Positions 10,881 to 22,669 of a DNA stretch of 64,000 bases are shown here, piece by piece. Origin of the DNA: Tragulus kanchil. Taxonomy: Eukaryota; Chordata; Mammalia; Artiodactyla; Tragulidae. The first letter of the stretch is position 1. The number at the start of each line of letters is the position of its first letter. The stretch is taken from positions 1,488,001 through 1,552,000 of the forward strand of contig JAIOJX010000004.1 of assembly GCA_022376925.1 (NCBI GenBank), read 5' to 3'. A program made the translations under genes and the position numbers. A model generated the notes under the pieces. That model ran no database searches. It saw only the letters and a list, made by a program, of their open reading frames with translations, and had not been told where the DNA came from.

Positions 10881-11750
10881 GATTATTAGAGAAATAGCTC
10901 ACATCTGTCAAAAAGGTCATTATCAAAAAATCTATGAACAATAAATACTAGAAAAGGTATAGAGAAAAGGGAACCTGTTTAGGTAGTTGGAAATGTAAAT
11001 TGATACACCACTATGGAGAACAATATGGCGGTTTCTTAAAAATTAAAATAGAACTACCATATGACCCAGGAATTACACTACTGGGCATGTTTCCAGAGAA
11101 ACCATAATTCAAAAGATACATACAGTGAAATATTAATTGCAAGACGATTTACAATAGCCAAGAGAGAGAACCTAAATGTCCAACAACAGAGGAATAGATA
11201 AAGAGGGAGTACGTATATACAATGGAATATTACTCAGCCATGAAAAGGAATGAAACTGGGGAGAGATGTAGATGGGCCTAGAGACCAACATGCAAAGTAA
11301 GAGATAGACAAATATTGTATATTAATGCATGTATGTGGAATCTAGAAAATAGTATAGATGGTCTTATTTGCAAAACAGAAATAAAGACACTGATGTAGAG
11401 AACATATGGTTACCGAGGGGTAAGAGGGGTGGGATTAACTGAGAGATTGGGATTGACATAAATCCATTACTGTGTGTTTGTGTGTGTGTGTGTGTGTATA
11501 CATATAGCACAGGGAACTCTGCTCAGTGCCCTGTGATGACCTAAATGGGAAGGAAAGTCAAAAACGTGGGGATATCATGGACAGAGAAGCTTGGTGGGCT
11601 ATAATCCATAGGGCTGCAAAGAACTGGACACAACTGAGTAACTAACACAAACATATACATGTATACATATAGCTGATTCACTTTGTTACACAGCAGAAAC
11701 TGACATAGCAGTGTAAAGCAACTATACCCCAATTAAAAAAAAAAAAACAT
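10881..11750 (+). mobile_element. L1 3' end, second copy via duplication 3
   Basis: Repeats the L1 at 9785-10655, including the internal SINE, with only homopolymer length differences. Not an independent insertion. Confidence 0.88.
11575..11650 (+). mobile_element. BovA fragment, second copy via duplication 3
   Basis: Same fragment and same L1 flanks as 10481-10556 at offset 1094. Confidence 0.8.
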
Positions 11751-11961
11751 TCATCTGACTGAATTCAGCTAATGTGTAATAGAGGATGAGGCTGGGAGTG
11801 AAATCTATCATAGGACTAACTGCCTAAAAAGTTAGATAAATGCTGGATGAGACAGCAAGAGATGATTGACTACAATATACCCTTACACGTTTCATCTCTT
11901 CATTCCCTGCTGTCCCACAGCTTCTTAAACCTCCTGTGATCGATGCCCAGAATTCCATCAC

Positions 11962-12344
11962 AGACTTTTCTTTTATCAGGAGCTTCATGCTAGTGGCTCT
12001 TGGCCCAAACCCAGCCTCAGAAAATTTTTCTTTGTTCAACAGTGTTTATGAAACATTTGAATGTGAATGCCTTTCAATAAGCAGACACTCTCCAGCTCCC
12101 CAACATCCACACTGCCCCTTACTATGTCACACCTGCCTGCTTCAGAAATTTATATTACCTCCCTGGTCCCTGAAGACGTCTTGATATTGACATATAATTT
12201 CCCCAGCCCTTAACAGTAGATAAAAACATGACCACAAGTAAAGGGTCCACAGATAATTTTGTGGCATGGAGAGCAATATCTTGAAGATATTTATAGTTGC
12301 ATAGGATATCAGGGGTAGGAAAAAATGTAGACGTGGTCTGATTC
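11962..12344. other. unique DNA, nothing recognised
   Basis: No gene or named repeat could be supported. Short open frames on both strands lack any recognisable domain. Confidence 0.5.
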
Positions 12345-12470
12345 CACTTTGTTCATTTGAGGATGGGGAAAGTGAAGTTTAGAACGGCGGATGACATATT
12401 TAAATCACAGAGCAAGGTAGTAGCAGATCTGGGATGGGAACTCAAACTTGCTTATATCCCACCAAACTGG
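12345..12470 (-). mobile_element. MIR SINE, antisense
   Basis: TTTGAGGATGGGGAAAGTGA, AATCACAGAGCAAGGTAGTA and GATCTGGGATGGGAACTCAA follow the reverse-complement MIR core in order. Confidence 0.75.
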
Positions 12471-12483
12471 TCTGGTACAGGGA

Positions 12484-14648
12484 AGGGATGCTTCGAGGTC
12501 CTAGGGGTGGGAGGAACCTGGGTGGTGGTAGGGGTTGGTTTTCAGAACATCATGAAGATTCTGTCTGGGCTAAGCCCATCTTTCTCAGGCTTTTCCTCTG
12601 AGCAGCACTCTGAAAGGTAGGATGATTGCTCCTCCCACATAATGACACATTTGTGCCTTCATCCTGCTTCACTAATTTGTATCTATATCTTTTCTGTCAC
12701 TTTATATAACTAATTACTGTTTACTCTTTCCAAGCAGGTTGTGTGGGGATCCAAACTGTGGGAGAGACTGATGTTCCTTTAACCAAATCTCTGAAGAAAC
12801 AAGACAGTCCTGAGTAGAGGGCTCTTTTTTTCTTGTATATTTTCCTACCTGGGCTCAGGGAGAGTCCCACCAAGAAGTAGAGTCGGAAAATCAGACTCAG
12901 CACCTCTCAGCAGACATCAAGGCCTACCACCCCAGCCTTCTGCAGTGGGGGGTAACTGCCCTGGGCTTTCCTACTCCATCCCCTTTGCTATCAGCCTCTC
13001 CTCCTGTTTCTTCTTAACTAGATTTAGGGACATTTGAAGTAATTTTAATTAAAATGGGAAGCATTGTAATCAGACAGAAGAAATTTTTTTTTTTTTTTTT
13101 TAAAAAGGACTCAATGCTAGTTCTTTCTCTTCAACCAACCAGCTCTGTGTCTCCCCTGCTAAATCATTCAGTTCAGACTATACAACCAGTACACCTTCCT
13201 CGGCATCTACTTTAATTGCTCCCTTGCTTTGAATTAGTAAGAACTTTAAATTCTTTTAAACAATTTAAAATTATGAAACACGTAAAACATCACAAAACAT
13301 AAAGAAAATAATACAGAGCTGACAAAGCAAGGATAATACAACCAAACATCAGGGCCTGAGCAATGCTGACTGGAGAAAAACTCTGGGGTCCAGGAGCAAG
13401 TGTGAGGGCAGGGTTCTATCACAGCTGACTACAGGTTAAACTCTGGAGACTGTTGGACTTTCACAACAGGGAGAAACCACACACAGCTAAAGCTTCCATT
13501 CTTTCACTCTCCTTCCCTAGCAATTGACAGTATACAAATGCTCAGTGTCCATCATTCCCTGGTAAAGGGAAATGCTTCGAGGTCCTAGGGGTGGGAGGAA
13601 CCTGGGTGGTGGTAGGGGTTGGTTTTCAGAACATCATGAAGATTCTGTCTGGGCTAAGCCCATCTTTCTCAGGCTTTTCCTCTGAGCAGCACTCTGAAAG
13701 GTAGGATGATTGCTCCTCCCACATAATGACACATTTGTGCCTTCATCCTGCTTCACTAATTTGTATCTATATCTTTTCTGTCACTTTATATAACTAATTA
13801 CTGTTTACTCTTTCCAAGCAGGTTGTGTGGGGATCCAAACTGTGGGAGAGACTGATGTTCCTTTAACCAAATCTCTGAAGAAACAAGACAGTCCTGAGTA
13901 GAGGGCTCTTTTTTTCTTGTATATTTTCCTACCTGGGCTCAGGGAGAGTCCCACCAAGAAGTAGAGTCGGAAAATCAGACTCAGCACCTCTCAGCAGACA
14001 TCAAGGCCTACCACCCCAGCCTTCTGCAGTGGGGGGTAACTGCCCTGGGCTTTCCTACTCCATCCCCTTTGCTATCAGCCTTTCCCCCTGTTTCTTCTTA
14101 ACTAGATTTAGGGACATTTGAAGTAATTTTAATTAAAATGGGAAGCATTGTAATCAGACAGAAGAAATTTTTTTTTTTTTTTTTTAAAAAGGACTCAATG
14201 CTAGTTCTTTCTCTTCAACCAACCAGCTCTGTGTCTCCCCTGCTAAATCATTCAGTTCAGACTATACAACCAGTACACCTTCCTCGGCATCTACTTTAAT
14301 TGCTCCCTTGCTTTGAATTAGTAAGAACTTTAAATTCTTTTAAACAATTTAAAATTATGAAACACGTAAAACATCACAAAACATAAAGAAAATAATACAG
14401 AGCTGACAAAGCAAGGATAATACAACCAAACATCAGGGCCTGAGCAATGCTGACTGGAGAAAAACTCTGGGGTCCAGGAGCAAGTGTGAGGGCAGGGTTC
14501 TATCACAGCTGACTACAGGTTAAACTCTGGAGACTGTTGGACTTTCACAACAGGGAGAAACCACACACAGCTAAAGCTTCCATTCTTTCACTCTCCTTCC
14601 CTAGCAATTGACAGTATACAAATGCTCAGTGTCCATCATTCACTGGTA
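12484..14648. repeat. Tandem duplication 4 (about 1.08-kb unit)
   Basis: Copy 1 is about 12484-13563 and copy 2 about 13568-14648, offset 1084. Differences include one T in the poly-T run near 13085/14168, GCCTCTCCTCCTG against GCCTTTCCCCCTG, and ATTCCCTGGTA against ATTCACTGGTA at the very end of copy 1. No gene is seen in the unit. Confidence 0.95.
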
Positions 14649-15098
14649 TGTTTTTAGATTTTTATCATATGTGTAGAGACAGAAACTATATTATTTTTAT
14701 GTTTCTGTACGTTTTAGGTACTTTTATGTCTATATGAATAATGTCATCATATTAATTGCATCTTCTTTATTCAGTCTCATGCTTTTGAGACATATCTAGA
14801 CATAGAACAGGCTAATCTTAATTGGGATTCCACCATATTAATAAACAAAAATCTATCCATTCTCCTATAAGAAATAGAGGATTTGTTCCCACTGTCTTAC
14901 TATCATAAGCAAACTGCTATAAACATTCCTGTGCACAAGTTCAGTTTCTCTAGGGAGAAAACTTAGAAGGGGGATTGATAAGTCAGGTGTTTCATTCTAA
15001 TGCTTTCTAAAATAATTATAGTAAAATTCTACAAAACATATAGATGAAGAATTTGTCAAGAGCGTCTTTAAAATAATTATAATTTTTAAATTTTTTTT

Positions 15099-15463
15099 AA
15101 AAGTAGGTTGCTTCTTGGGGCTTCCCCTGGTGGTCCAGTGGGTAAGGACACCGCCTTGCAGTGCAAGGGGCGCCGGTTCGAGCCCTGGCCTGGGAAGATC
15201 CCACGTGCTGTGGAGTGGCTGGACTGATGTGTCCAATCACCGAGCCAGAGCTCTGGAGCGCATGCGCCCAGAGCCAGTGCTCTGCAACGACAGACGCCAC
15301 CGCGATTGAAGGCCCACAGGAGCCAAAGAATGAAGACGAATGAAAATAGAGAAATGAAGGACCAATAGAAGTGGCCCGCCCACTCCCCTCCCTCCCCAAC
15401 CCGACCCCCGCCCAAAGTAAATAAATAAATAAATCTTTAAAAAAAAAAAGTAGGTTGCTTCTT
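15099..15463 (+). mobile_element. CHR-type tRNA-derived SINE with 18-base target-site duplication
   Basis: The SINE (15117-15445) starts GGGCTTCCCCTGGTGGTCC and carries GCCTTGCAGTGCAAGGGG, a B box, CGAGCCAGAGCTCTGGAGC and GCCCAGAGCCAGTGCTCTG, then a GC-rich stretch and an (AAAT)n/poly-A tail. AAAAGTAGGTTGCTTCTT flanks it at 15099-15116 and again at 15446-15463, a perfect 18-base target-site duplication. The duplication and the low decay mark a fairly recent L1-mediated insertion into older antisense L1 DNA. Confidence 0.95.
15131..15185 (+). promoter_or_regulatory. Pol III A and B boxes of the CHR SINE
   Basis: TGGTCCAGTGG at 15131-15141 fits the A-box consensus TRGYNNARNGG. GGTTCGAGCCC at 15175-15185 fits GGTTCGANTCC with one change. 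This is the inherited internal tRNA promoter of the SINE; whether it is active cannot be told from sequence. Confidence 0.7.
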
Positions 15464-17641
15464 AACTCAGTTCTAAGAGTTCTTTATGTATTCTAGATAC
15501 AAATCTTTTATTAGATACTTGATTGGCAAATATTTTCTCACTTTTTATGAGTTGTATTTTTGCTTTCTTTTAAAAATTTATTTATTTTTAAATGAAACAA
15601 AGATGAATATTTTTAATGATAAAAGGTACAATTCATAAAGAAGATAGACATCATAAACCATCAGACAGCTAACGACAAAGAAACAAAGACACATAAAGAA
15701 AAAACAAAAGAAACACAAGGGAAAAATATATATATAATCATAGTGAGACATATATATGTGTATATTGTACAACCAAATCACACAAAAAAGAATTCTACTT
15801 TTTGAAATTTCGTAAGGTTCATCTTTTTGCCAGTTTTTCTAAATGTTCGATGGACATCTAAAATTTTAAATATATTTGGGTAGGATATGAGTAATAGAAA
15901 TATATTATATTTAACTTATTAATGACATCATTCAAGATGCTGCTATTCATATTTTTTCCAGCACTTGGCAAAATATTCTTGGAGAAATGTTAACAATTAT
16001 ACATTGTAATCCTCCCATAAATAAGAGCTCCTGTTTCTCTACATTATGTGTTAACACTTAGCATCTTTGCCTTACTGATTTTCATCAATATGAGAGATAT
16101 CAAACAGTATCTCATGTGTGACAGTAATAATTTCCCTGCTTTTCCTGTGAGATTATGTGGCCTTTCATTGGTTATTCAGTTTCCTTCTCCAAAAAGAGTC
16201 CCTGTTACTCATTCTCTGGTTGAATGTTTTTTTTTCTCTTGTTTTGTAGGACTCTATATTCTGTGTACTAATTCTTTGTTGGCTACATGGTTTACAAATA
16301 GCTCCTCTAGCTTGTCCTATCTTTTTAAATTTTGTTTTAGTATATTTTCCATGTAGAAGTTTTAATTTTAATGTAATCAAACATAGCAATCTTTTATTAT
16401 TAGGTTCTAATTTTTATGTCTCATTAAAGATGTTTTTCCTATTACAATATCACATTAGGTCTTTGTAATATCCTTAGTTCTACTTTGTTCCTATTTTATA
16501 AAATCATTACTATTATTTTTATTTTCATAGAATAGTATAACAAATACTTGCTTACTATTATCCTTATGTTCATCAAATTCTTTGCTTAATATTGCTTTTT
16601 GCATTGTATTTCTACCTTCTGGCTCAGTTTCCTTCTTCCTAAATTCCATCCTTAATACTTTAAGTGAAGGACTGAAATATAATTGCTCTCAGTATGATCG
16701 GAGATGTCTTTTTTTCAAAATTAATATCAAAAGAGTTTTGATTGGACACAGATCCCTAAATTGATAATTATTTCCTCTCAGCTCTTTAAAGGTAGTAGTC
16801 CTTTGTCTTCTGGCCTTTTTTGTTGCTGAAAGTTTGATGCTGCCCTTTGCTTAAACTTTTTCTTCCCTCTGATAACTTTTTTTAATGTCTTTAATGTTGT
16901 ACAGATTCACTAAAATGTATTTACAAATGGATTTACTCTTCTTTCATTCTGGTTAGGACTCATTATGATTCCTATACATTAATACTGATCTTCTTCATCA
17001 AGTCTAAAATTTTTTCAGCAATAATTTCTTTGAATATTGCCTCTCATGACTGGCTTATGGTTTTGATTTCTTATTTTATAGCTTTATTCATTGTAAACAA
17101 TTATTTTGTAGCTTCTCTTATATTGGTCTGTTATCACAACTTCTCTAAGTTAAAATCCTATTGATTTAGGGGCCTGCTGATTCAGTGAAAACAACCTTTT
17201 CCATAATATACTTTGCAGTTTGGGACTAAGTTCATCTTTGTTGGGACTTTGTGAGAATTTTAGACAACATAGGTTCAGCCTGTGTCTCTCCAGAAGGTAT
17301 CTGAATTTTCTTCAGGTAGGAGACCTTCCAGGTTCAATTTTATGATATTTTCTCAGCTTGCCAGTTCCTGTATTAGACTAACACAAATTCAAATCTCACA
17401 TCTATCTTACAAAATAGGGCTTTTCATCCTTTGCTCCCAAATTACTCTTCCTTCTAATTTTATTTCATTAAACTGTCTAAGAAAGTAACACAACATTATC
17501 CTTAGTATGTCTCATACTTCTTTACTCCCTCACTGGAATATGTGAGTCCTACATCTTCTCTTTACATTTTTCTGGACTGTATCTACTTTCTGCCAACTCT
17601 AATGCAACTAATTTAGTTTTTTCAATCTCATATCTGAAATA

Positions 17642-17945
17642 TTGTTGTTGTTCAGCTGCCAAGACCTGTCCAACTCTTCAGGACCCTATGGACTGAAGCA
17701 TATCAGGCTTCGCTGTCCCTCACCATCTCCCTGAGTTTGCCCAAGTTGATACCCGTTGAATCCGTAATGCCACTGAACCATCGCATCTTCTGTCACCCTC
17801 TTCTCTTTCTGCCTTCAATCCTTCCCAGCATCAGGGTCTTTTCCAATGAGTCAGCTGTTCACATAAGGTGGCCAAAGTATTGGAGCTTCAGCATTAGTCC
17901 TTCCAAAGAGTACTCTGGTTTATTTCCTTTAAGATTGACTGGTTA
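17642..17945 (+). mobile_element. ART2A/BovA-type SINE, truncated
   Basis: TTGTTGTTCAGCTGCCAAG, CCCTATGGACTGAAGCA, TTCCCAGCATCAGGGTCTTT, GGTGGCCAAAGTATTGGAGC and TCCTTTAAGATTGACTGGTT follow the bovine ART2A order. It stops well short of the family's usual length of about 550 bases. Confidence 0.88.
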
Positions 17946-17979
17946 TGCCTTCTAGTTACTCCTTCTGCCACAAGACTTG

Positions 17980-18250
17980 ACCTCTTCTAACTTATTATCT
18001 GTATTGCAGCGAGACTGAGCTTCCTAAAATTCAAATCTAATTATGTCACTCTTCTACTTAAAAACCTTTATGGTCCCTCTATTGCCTTAAAACTAAAACT
18101 CAAAATCTAAGATGCAATTCAAGACCATCAATAATCTGAACTCTTTTGAGTTTTTCTCTCTTACCGGTTTCTTCTCAATGCCTTCAAATGACCAATGCCT
18201 CAACCATACTAAATTTGCAATCTACTACAGTTTCCCAGAACATAGTATTT
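17980..18250. mobile_element. L2-like ancient LINE fragment
   Basis: AAATCTAATTATGTCACTCT, CTACTTAAAAACCTTTATGG, TGCAATTCAAGACCATCAAT and CAGTTTCCCAGAACATAG resemble the common mammalian L2 3' region (TCATGTCACTCC, AAAACCCTCCAATGG). Diverged; strand not assigned. Confidence 0.5.
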
Positions 18251-20498
18251 TGAATATACTAAAAAAAATCAATGAGGTGATCCATAAAGTCCAGGTGCAA
18301 GCTTATCAGCATGATTTATTGTTGTATCTTTCCTGATGATGAGATTGTTATTCTTCATTATGCTTAACAGTGAGAGAATATTAAATTATAGTCAGCAACA
18401 ATATTCTACTTTTTAGGTAATTCTAGTAAAATTGCTTTCATTTGTTCATATTTTAGTCATGGCATAATATATATTCCTAATAATAATATATTTTATGTCC
18501 TATAAACATACCATCAATAGCAAATTTAATAATAGACTCTTCATAAACAGAAAAATGTTTTTCTTAAGGCAAGTTAGCTCTTAAAGTGGAACTAGCTTCT
18601 TAGATATGGTTAGAAATTATCAGAGTAAAAGAGTGAGGTTCTTTCAACATTCTATACTTTTGTGTTATGTGTGCATGTGTGTGTATAAAGCTGCCTAGTA
18701 TAACAATAAGGGCAATTCAGTAGGAAAAGTAATGAAATTGTAGAATATCAGGACAAAAAGTGACTTTAGAAATCATTTAGATCCATAGTTTCTCAAATCT
18801 TACCAGTCAGGAAACTATTTTTCAAAGAAAAACTTTGAAACCAAAATACAAAACAAACACATGTTAATCTCTTCCTATTTAATTTAAAGTACAGACACTG
18901 CAGCCTTCTGCATATGTAATACTTTTTTCCTTTTCCAGAAATACAGAGGTTACACAGAGCAAAAATTAAAAATCCTTCATCAAAAAAAAATAAAAAATAA
19001 AAATCATTCATCTACCTGAGCCCAGTCACTGTGCAAATGAAAGAACATAAACCCAAAGAGACAAGGTAACGCTGTCAATGAACAAGATCTCCTAAATCTT
19101 CATGAACTGCTATGGCTATGATACTTATTTTTTAATGATAATTTCCACTTAATCTCAGGAAATCAATCGGATTTCTCATTTATCATCTTTATAAATGGAT
19201 TAATACTATAAAGTAACAATGTTTTCCCATGTATTTACTACCCAGAAGCTTTGACATAAGGAATAATTTCTACTCATTGTAGAAAATTTCAGAACTAAAG
19301 AGAAGCAAATACATAAGAGATTGAGCCTTTGGAAAACACTGAGACATTCCTTTTCTATGGCAGATTAGTATTTGAATATACTAAAAATCAATGAGGTGAT
19401 CCATAAAGTCCAGGTGCAAGCTTATCAGCATGATTTATTGTTGTATCTTTCCTGATGATGAGATTGTTATTCTTCATTATGCTTAACAGTGAGAGAATAT
19501 TAAATTATAGTCAGCAACAATATTCTACTTTTTAGGTAATTCTAGTAAAATTGCTTTCATTTGTTCATATTTTAGTCATGGCATAATATATATTCCTAAT
19601 AATAATATATTTTATGTCCTATAAACATACCATCAATAGCAAATTTAATAATAGACTCTTCATAAACAGAAAAATGTTTTTCTTAAGGCAAGTTAGCTCT
19701 TAAAGTGGAACTAGCTTCTTAGATATGGTTAGAAATTATCAGAGTAAAAGAGTGAGGTTCTTTCAACATTCTATACTTTTGTGTTATGTGTGCATGTGTG
19801 TGTATAAAGCTGCCTAGTATAACAATAAGGGCAATTCAGTAGGAAAAGTAATGAAATTGTAGAATATCAGGACAAAAAGTGACTTTAGAAATCATTTAGA
19901 TCCATAGTTTCTCAAATCTTACCAGTCAGGAAACTATTTTTCAAAGAAAAACTTTGAAACCAAAATACAAAACAAACACATGTTAATCTCTTCCTATTTA
20001 ATTTAAAGTACAGACACTGCAGCCTTCTGCATATGTAATACTTTTTTCCTTTGCCAGAAATACAGAGGTTACACAGAGCAAAATTTAAAAATCATTCATC
20101 AAAAAAAAATAAAAAATAAAAATCATTCATCTACCTGAGCCCAGTCACTGTGCAAATGAAAGAACATAAACCCAAAGAGACAAGGTAACGCTGTCAATGA
20201 ACAAGATCTCCTAAATCTTCATGAACTGCTATGGCTATGATACTTATTTTTTAATGATAATTTCCACTTAATCTCAGGAAATCAATCGGATTTCTCATTT
20301 ATCATCTTTATAAATGGATTAATACTATAAAGTAACAATGTTTTCCCATGTATTTACTACCCAGAAGCTTTGACATAAGGAATAATTTCTACTCATTGTA
20401 GAAAATTTCAGAACTAAAGAGAAGCAAATACATAAGAGATTGAGATCACCAGAAATTCCACCTGGCAGAAATAATCACTGAGACATTCCTTTTCTATG
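18243..20498. repeat. Tandem duplication 5 (about 1.12-kb unit)
   Basis: Copy 1 is 18243 to about 19359 and copy 2 is 19366 to about 20498. Offset moves from 1123 to 1119 through a poly-A difference near 18262. At the end of copy 1, about 25 bases present in copy 2 (around 20445-20470) are missing (GATTGAGCCTTTGG against GATTGAGATCACCAG) before both rejoin at CTGAGACATTCC. No gene or named repeat recognised in the unit beyond a TG-rich spot. Confidence 0.94.
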
Positions 20499-20987
20499 CA
20501 AACATAATTTCTTTTAACCAAATAAGATCATACAAGGGTTATTAGTCTGCATTTCTAGTTGCAAAACAGCAAAACACTCTTTAGCTAATTTAGACAGAGA
20601 AGACATTTATTAAAGGATATTAGGAAGTTCCAGGATCTCTAGGAAGATTTTTAAAAGTTAGCGTTGGAGTCCAGTTGACCAGAAAAAGCACAAATAACGT
20701 AATGAGACTAATCCAGGGGAAATTTCAGCAATGCTACCACCACTAGGCACAGAAGCCACAGTTCACATTCTGGTCTTGGGTAGGCATCAGAACCAATACC
20801 ACCTGTACTGACCTCCTGCCAAAATCAGATCTTCCACTGCCTCCCAAAGTCAGAATGTGAATTTCCCATGACATCTGTATCCTCATATTCTTCTCTTTCA
20901 AATACTTCACTGAAGTGGATTTGACTGACAGCACCTAGGACACAAGATATACTCTAAACCACCAAAATAAAAAAAATAATAAAAAAA
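20499..20987. other. unique DNA, nothing recognised
   Basis: No gene or named repeat could be supported between duplication 5 and the CHR SINE pair. Confidence 0.5.
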
Positions 20988-21336
20988 AAACTGCCCCAGG
21001 GCTTCCCTGGTGGTCCAGTGGGTAAGGACACCGCCTTGCAGTGCAAGGGGCGCTGGTTCGATCCCTGGCTTGGGAAGATCCCACGTGCCATGGAGTGGCT
21101 GAACTGATGTGTCCAATTACCGAGCCGGAGCTCTGGAGCGCATGTGCCCAGAGCCGGCGCTCTGCGATAACAGAGGCCATCGCGATGGGAGGCCCACAGG
21201 GACCAAAGAACAAAGATGGATGAAAAATAGACAAATGAAAGACCAATAGAAGCGGCCCACCCGCCCCGCCCCTCCACCCCACTCCCCCAAAAAATAAATA
21301 AATAAAATGTTAAAAAAAAAAAACAAACTGCCCCAG
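20988..21336 (+). mobile_element. CHR-type SINE inserted next to another CHR SINE
   Basis: The body starts GGGCTTCCCTGGTGGTCC at 21000, has the B box GGTTCGATCCC, GAGCCGGAGCTCTGGAGC, GCCCAGAGCCGGCGCTCTG, and an (AAAT)n/poly-A tail. AAACTGCCCCAG flanks it at 20988-20999 and 21325-21336. The right copy abuts the head of the next CHR SINE, so this younger element landed directly at the 5' edge of the older one. Confidence 0.93.
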
Positions 21337-21600
21337 AGCTTCCCTGGTGGTCCAGTGGGTAAGAATAGTGCCTTGCAGTGCAAGGGGTGCCGGTTTGATC
21401 CCTGGCCTGGGAAGATCCCATGAGCCGTGGAGCGGCTGGACTGATGTATCCAACTACAGAGCCGGAGCTCTGGAGCACATGTGCCCAGAGCCAGTGCTCT
21501 GTGACGAGAGAGGCCACTGTGAAGAGAGGCCCACATAGACCAAAAGAATAAAGATGGATGAAAATAAATAAATGTAAGATCAATAGAAGTGGCAAAAACC
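21337..21600 (+). mobile_element. CHR-type SINE, second of an adjacent pair
   Basis: AGCTTCCCTGGTGGTCCAG, GCCTTGCAGTGCAAGGGG, GGTTTGATCCCTGG and GCCCAGAGCCAGTGCTCTG match its neighbour, but with clear divergence, so this is a separate insertion and not a duplicate. It ends with an A-rich stretch near 21600. Confidence 0.92.
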
Positions 21601-21660
21601 CAAAAAAACTACCATAAACACAGGAGAGTTGTTTAAAGACCTTACAATATAGTGATATAA

Positions 21661-22520
21661 AATTTGTTGTTATTATTGTGTAATCACTAAGTCGTGGCCA
21701 ACTCTTTGTGACTCCATGGATTGCAGCACACCAGGCTTCCTTGTCCTTCACTAGTTCCCAGAATTTGCTCAAACTCATGCCCATTGAGTTGGTGATGCCA
21801 TCCAACCATCACATCCCCTGTCTCTCCCTTCTCCTCCTGCCTTAAATCTTTCCCAGCATCAATGAGTCAGATGTTTCCAATGTGTCAGATGTTCACATCA
21901 GGTGGCCAAAATATTGGAGCTTCAACTTCAGTATTAGCCTTCCAATGAATACTCAGAGTTAATTTTCTTTAAGACTCATTGGTTTGTCCAAGGGATTCTC
22001 AAGAGTCTTCTCCAACAACACAATTCAAAAGCAACCAGTCTTTGAAGCTCAGTCTTCCTTATGGTCTATCTCTCACAACCATAAACCATAAAACTGTTAC
22101 CCTTTATATAATGTATAAAATCCATCACATGGATGCATCTACTGTCCTAAAGCACCAAAGACCTGAAGCAGTTAACTGAGTCAGCTGACCACCAGGCTTA
22201 CTTAGCATACAATGAGTTATCATCAAGCATCTATTCTGGGTTGGGAAGATCCTCTGGAGGATGAAATAGCAACCCACTTCAGTATTCTTGCCTGGAGAAT
22301 CCCATGGACAGAGGAGCCTGGTGGGCTGCAGTCCATGGGGTTGCAAAAGAGTCAGACATGACCAAAGTAACTTAGCACTCACAACCATACATGACTACTG
22401 GGAAAACCGTAGCTTGGACATCTTTGTTGGCAAAGTGATGGCTCTGCTATTTAATTTGCTATCTAAGTTTGTCAGACCTTTTCTTCCAAGGAGCAAGCAT
22501 CTTTTAATTTCATGGCTGCT
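21661..22520 (+). mobile_element. ART2A SINE split by an insertion
   Basis: The first part (21661-22083) runs from TGTTGTTATTATTGTG through ATTGAGTTGGTGATGCC and TTCCCAGCATCAATGAGTC to TCTCACAACCATA. The second part resumes after the insertion at CACAACCATACATGACTACT and continues GACATCTTTGTTGGCAAAG, TTCCAAGGAGCAAGCATC and TTTTAATTTCATGGCTGC. The order matches the family; joined across the insertion the element is near full length. Confidence 0.9.
22084..22377 (+). mobile_element. Composite insertion: unknown 150 bases plus BovA body
   Basis: CTCACAACCATA occurs at 22072-22083 and again at 22378-22389, a 12-base target-site duplication bounding 294 bases inside an ART2A. The right half (about 22234-22377) is a BovA body (CAGTATTCTTGCCTGGAG, GGGCTGCAGTCCATGGGG). 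The left half (22084-22233) is not recognisable SINE sequence and lacks the usual tRNA head. One insertion event appears to have carried both parts. Confidence 0.75.
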
Positions 22521-22669
22521 TGAATTTATACTGACATCATTATATTATTAGCCTGATGGCATTGACACATTGACCTTTCAATATAAATCACCTTACTGAA
22601 AGCAATTACAATTGATTCCAGAAAGTAATAAATAACAGTTTGTCCTGTGAACTTAAAAACAATATTTAC

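Larger units (their letters stand above)
9770..11961. repeat. Tandem duplication 3 (about 1.09-kb unit)
   Basis: Copy 1 starts at 9770 and runs to about 10863; copy 2 starts at 10866. It chains with duplication 2, so about 150 bases occur three times (8669, 9771, 10867). The final 70 bases of copy 1 decay progressively against copy 2: ACCCACACGTTTTCATCCCC against ACCCTTACACGTTTCATC, then CTGATCCTCACAGC against CTGTCCCACAGC, then only patchy identity. Confidence 0.93.
14660..17500 (-). mobile_element. Old L1 sequence, antisense, in pieces
   Basis: Plus-strand text such as GCTATAAACATTCCTGTGCA, AGTTCTTTATGTATTCTAGA, TTGGCAAATATTTTCTCAC and TAATGTAATCAAACATAGCA is the reverse complement of old mammalian L1 ORF2/3' regions. 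The 15930-16550 part repeats the same L1 zone, so at least two fragments are present. The 16680-17080 part (TTCTTTGAATATTGCCTCTC) resembles the upstream part of old L1s. Boundaries are approximate and no frame is intact. Confidence 0.6.

Noticed and set aside
15117..15190. A tRNA-like sequence with A and B boxes.
   Set aside because: It is the head of a CHR SINE: no full cloverleaf or mature 3' end, and it continues into the SINE body with a poly-A tail and target-site duplication.
20954..21805. A 283-codon minus-strand frame, the longest in the window.
   Set aside because: It is the antisense of two CHR SINEs and part of an ART2A; SINE-derived open frames of this kind are common and not genes.
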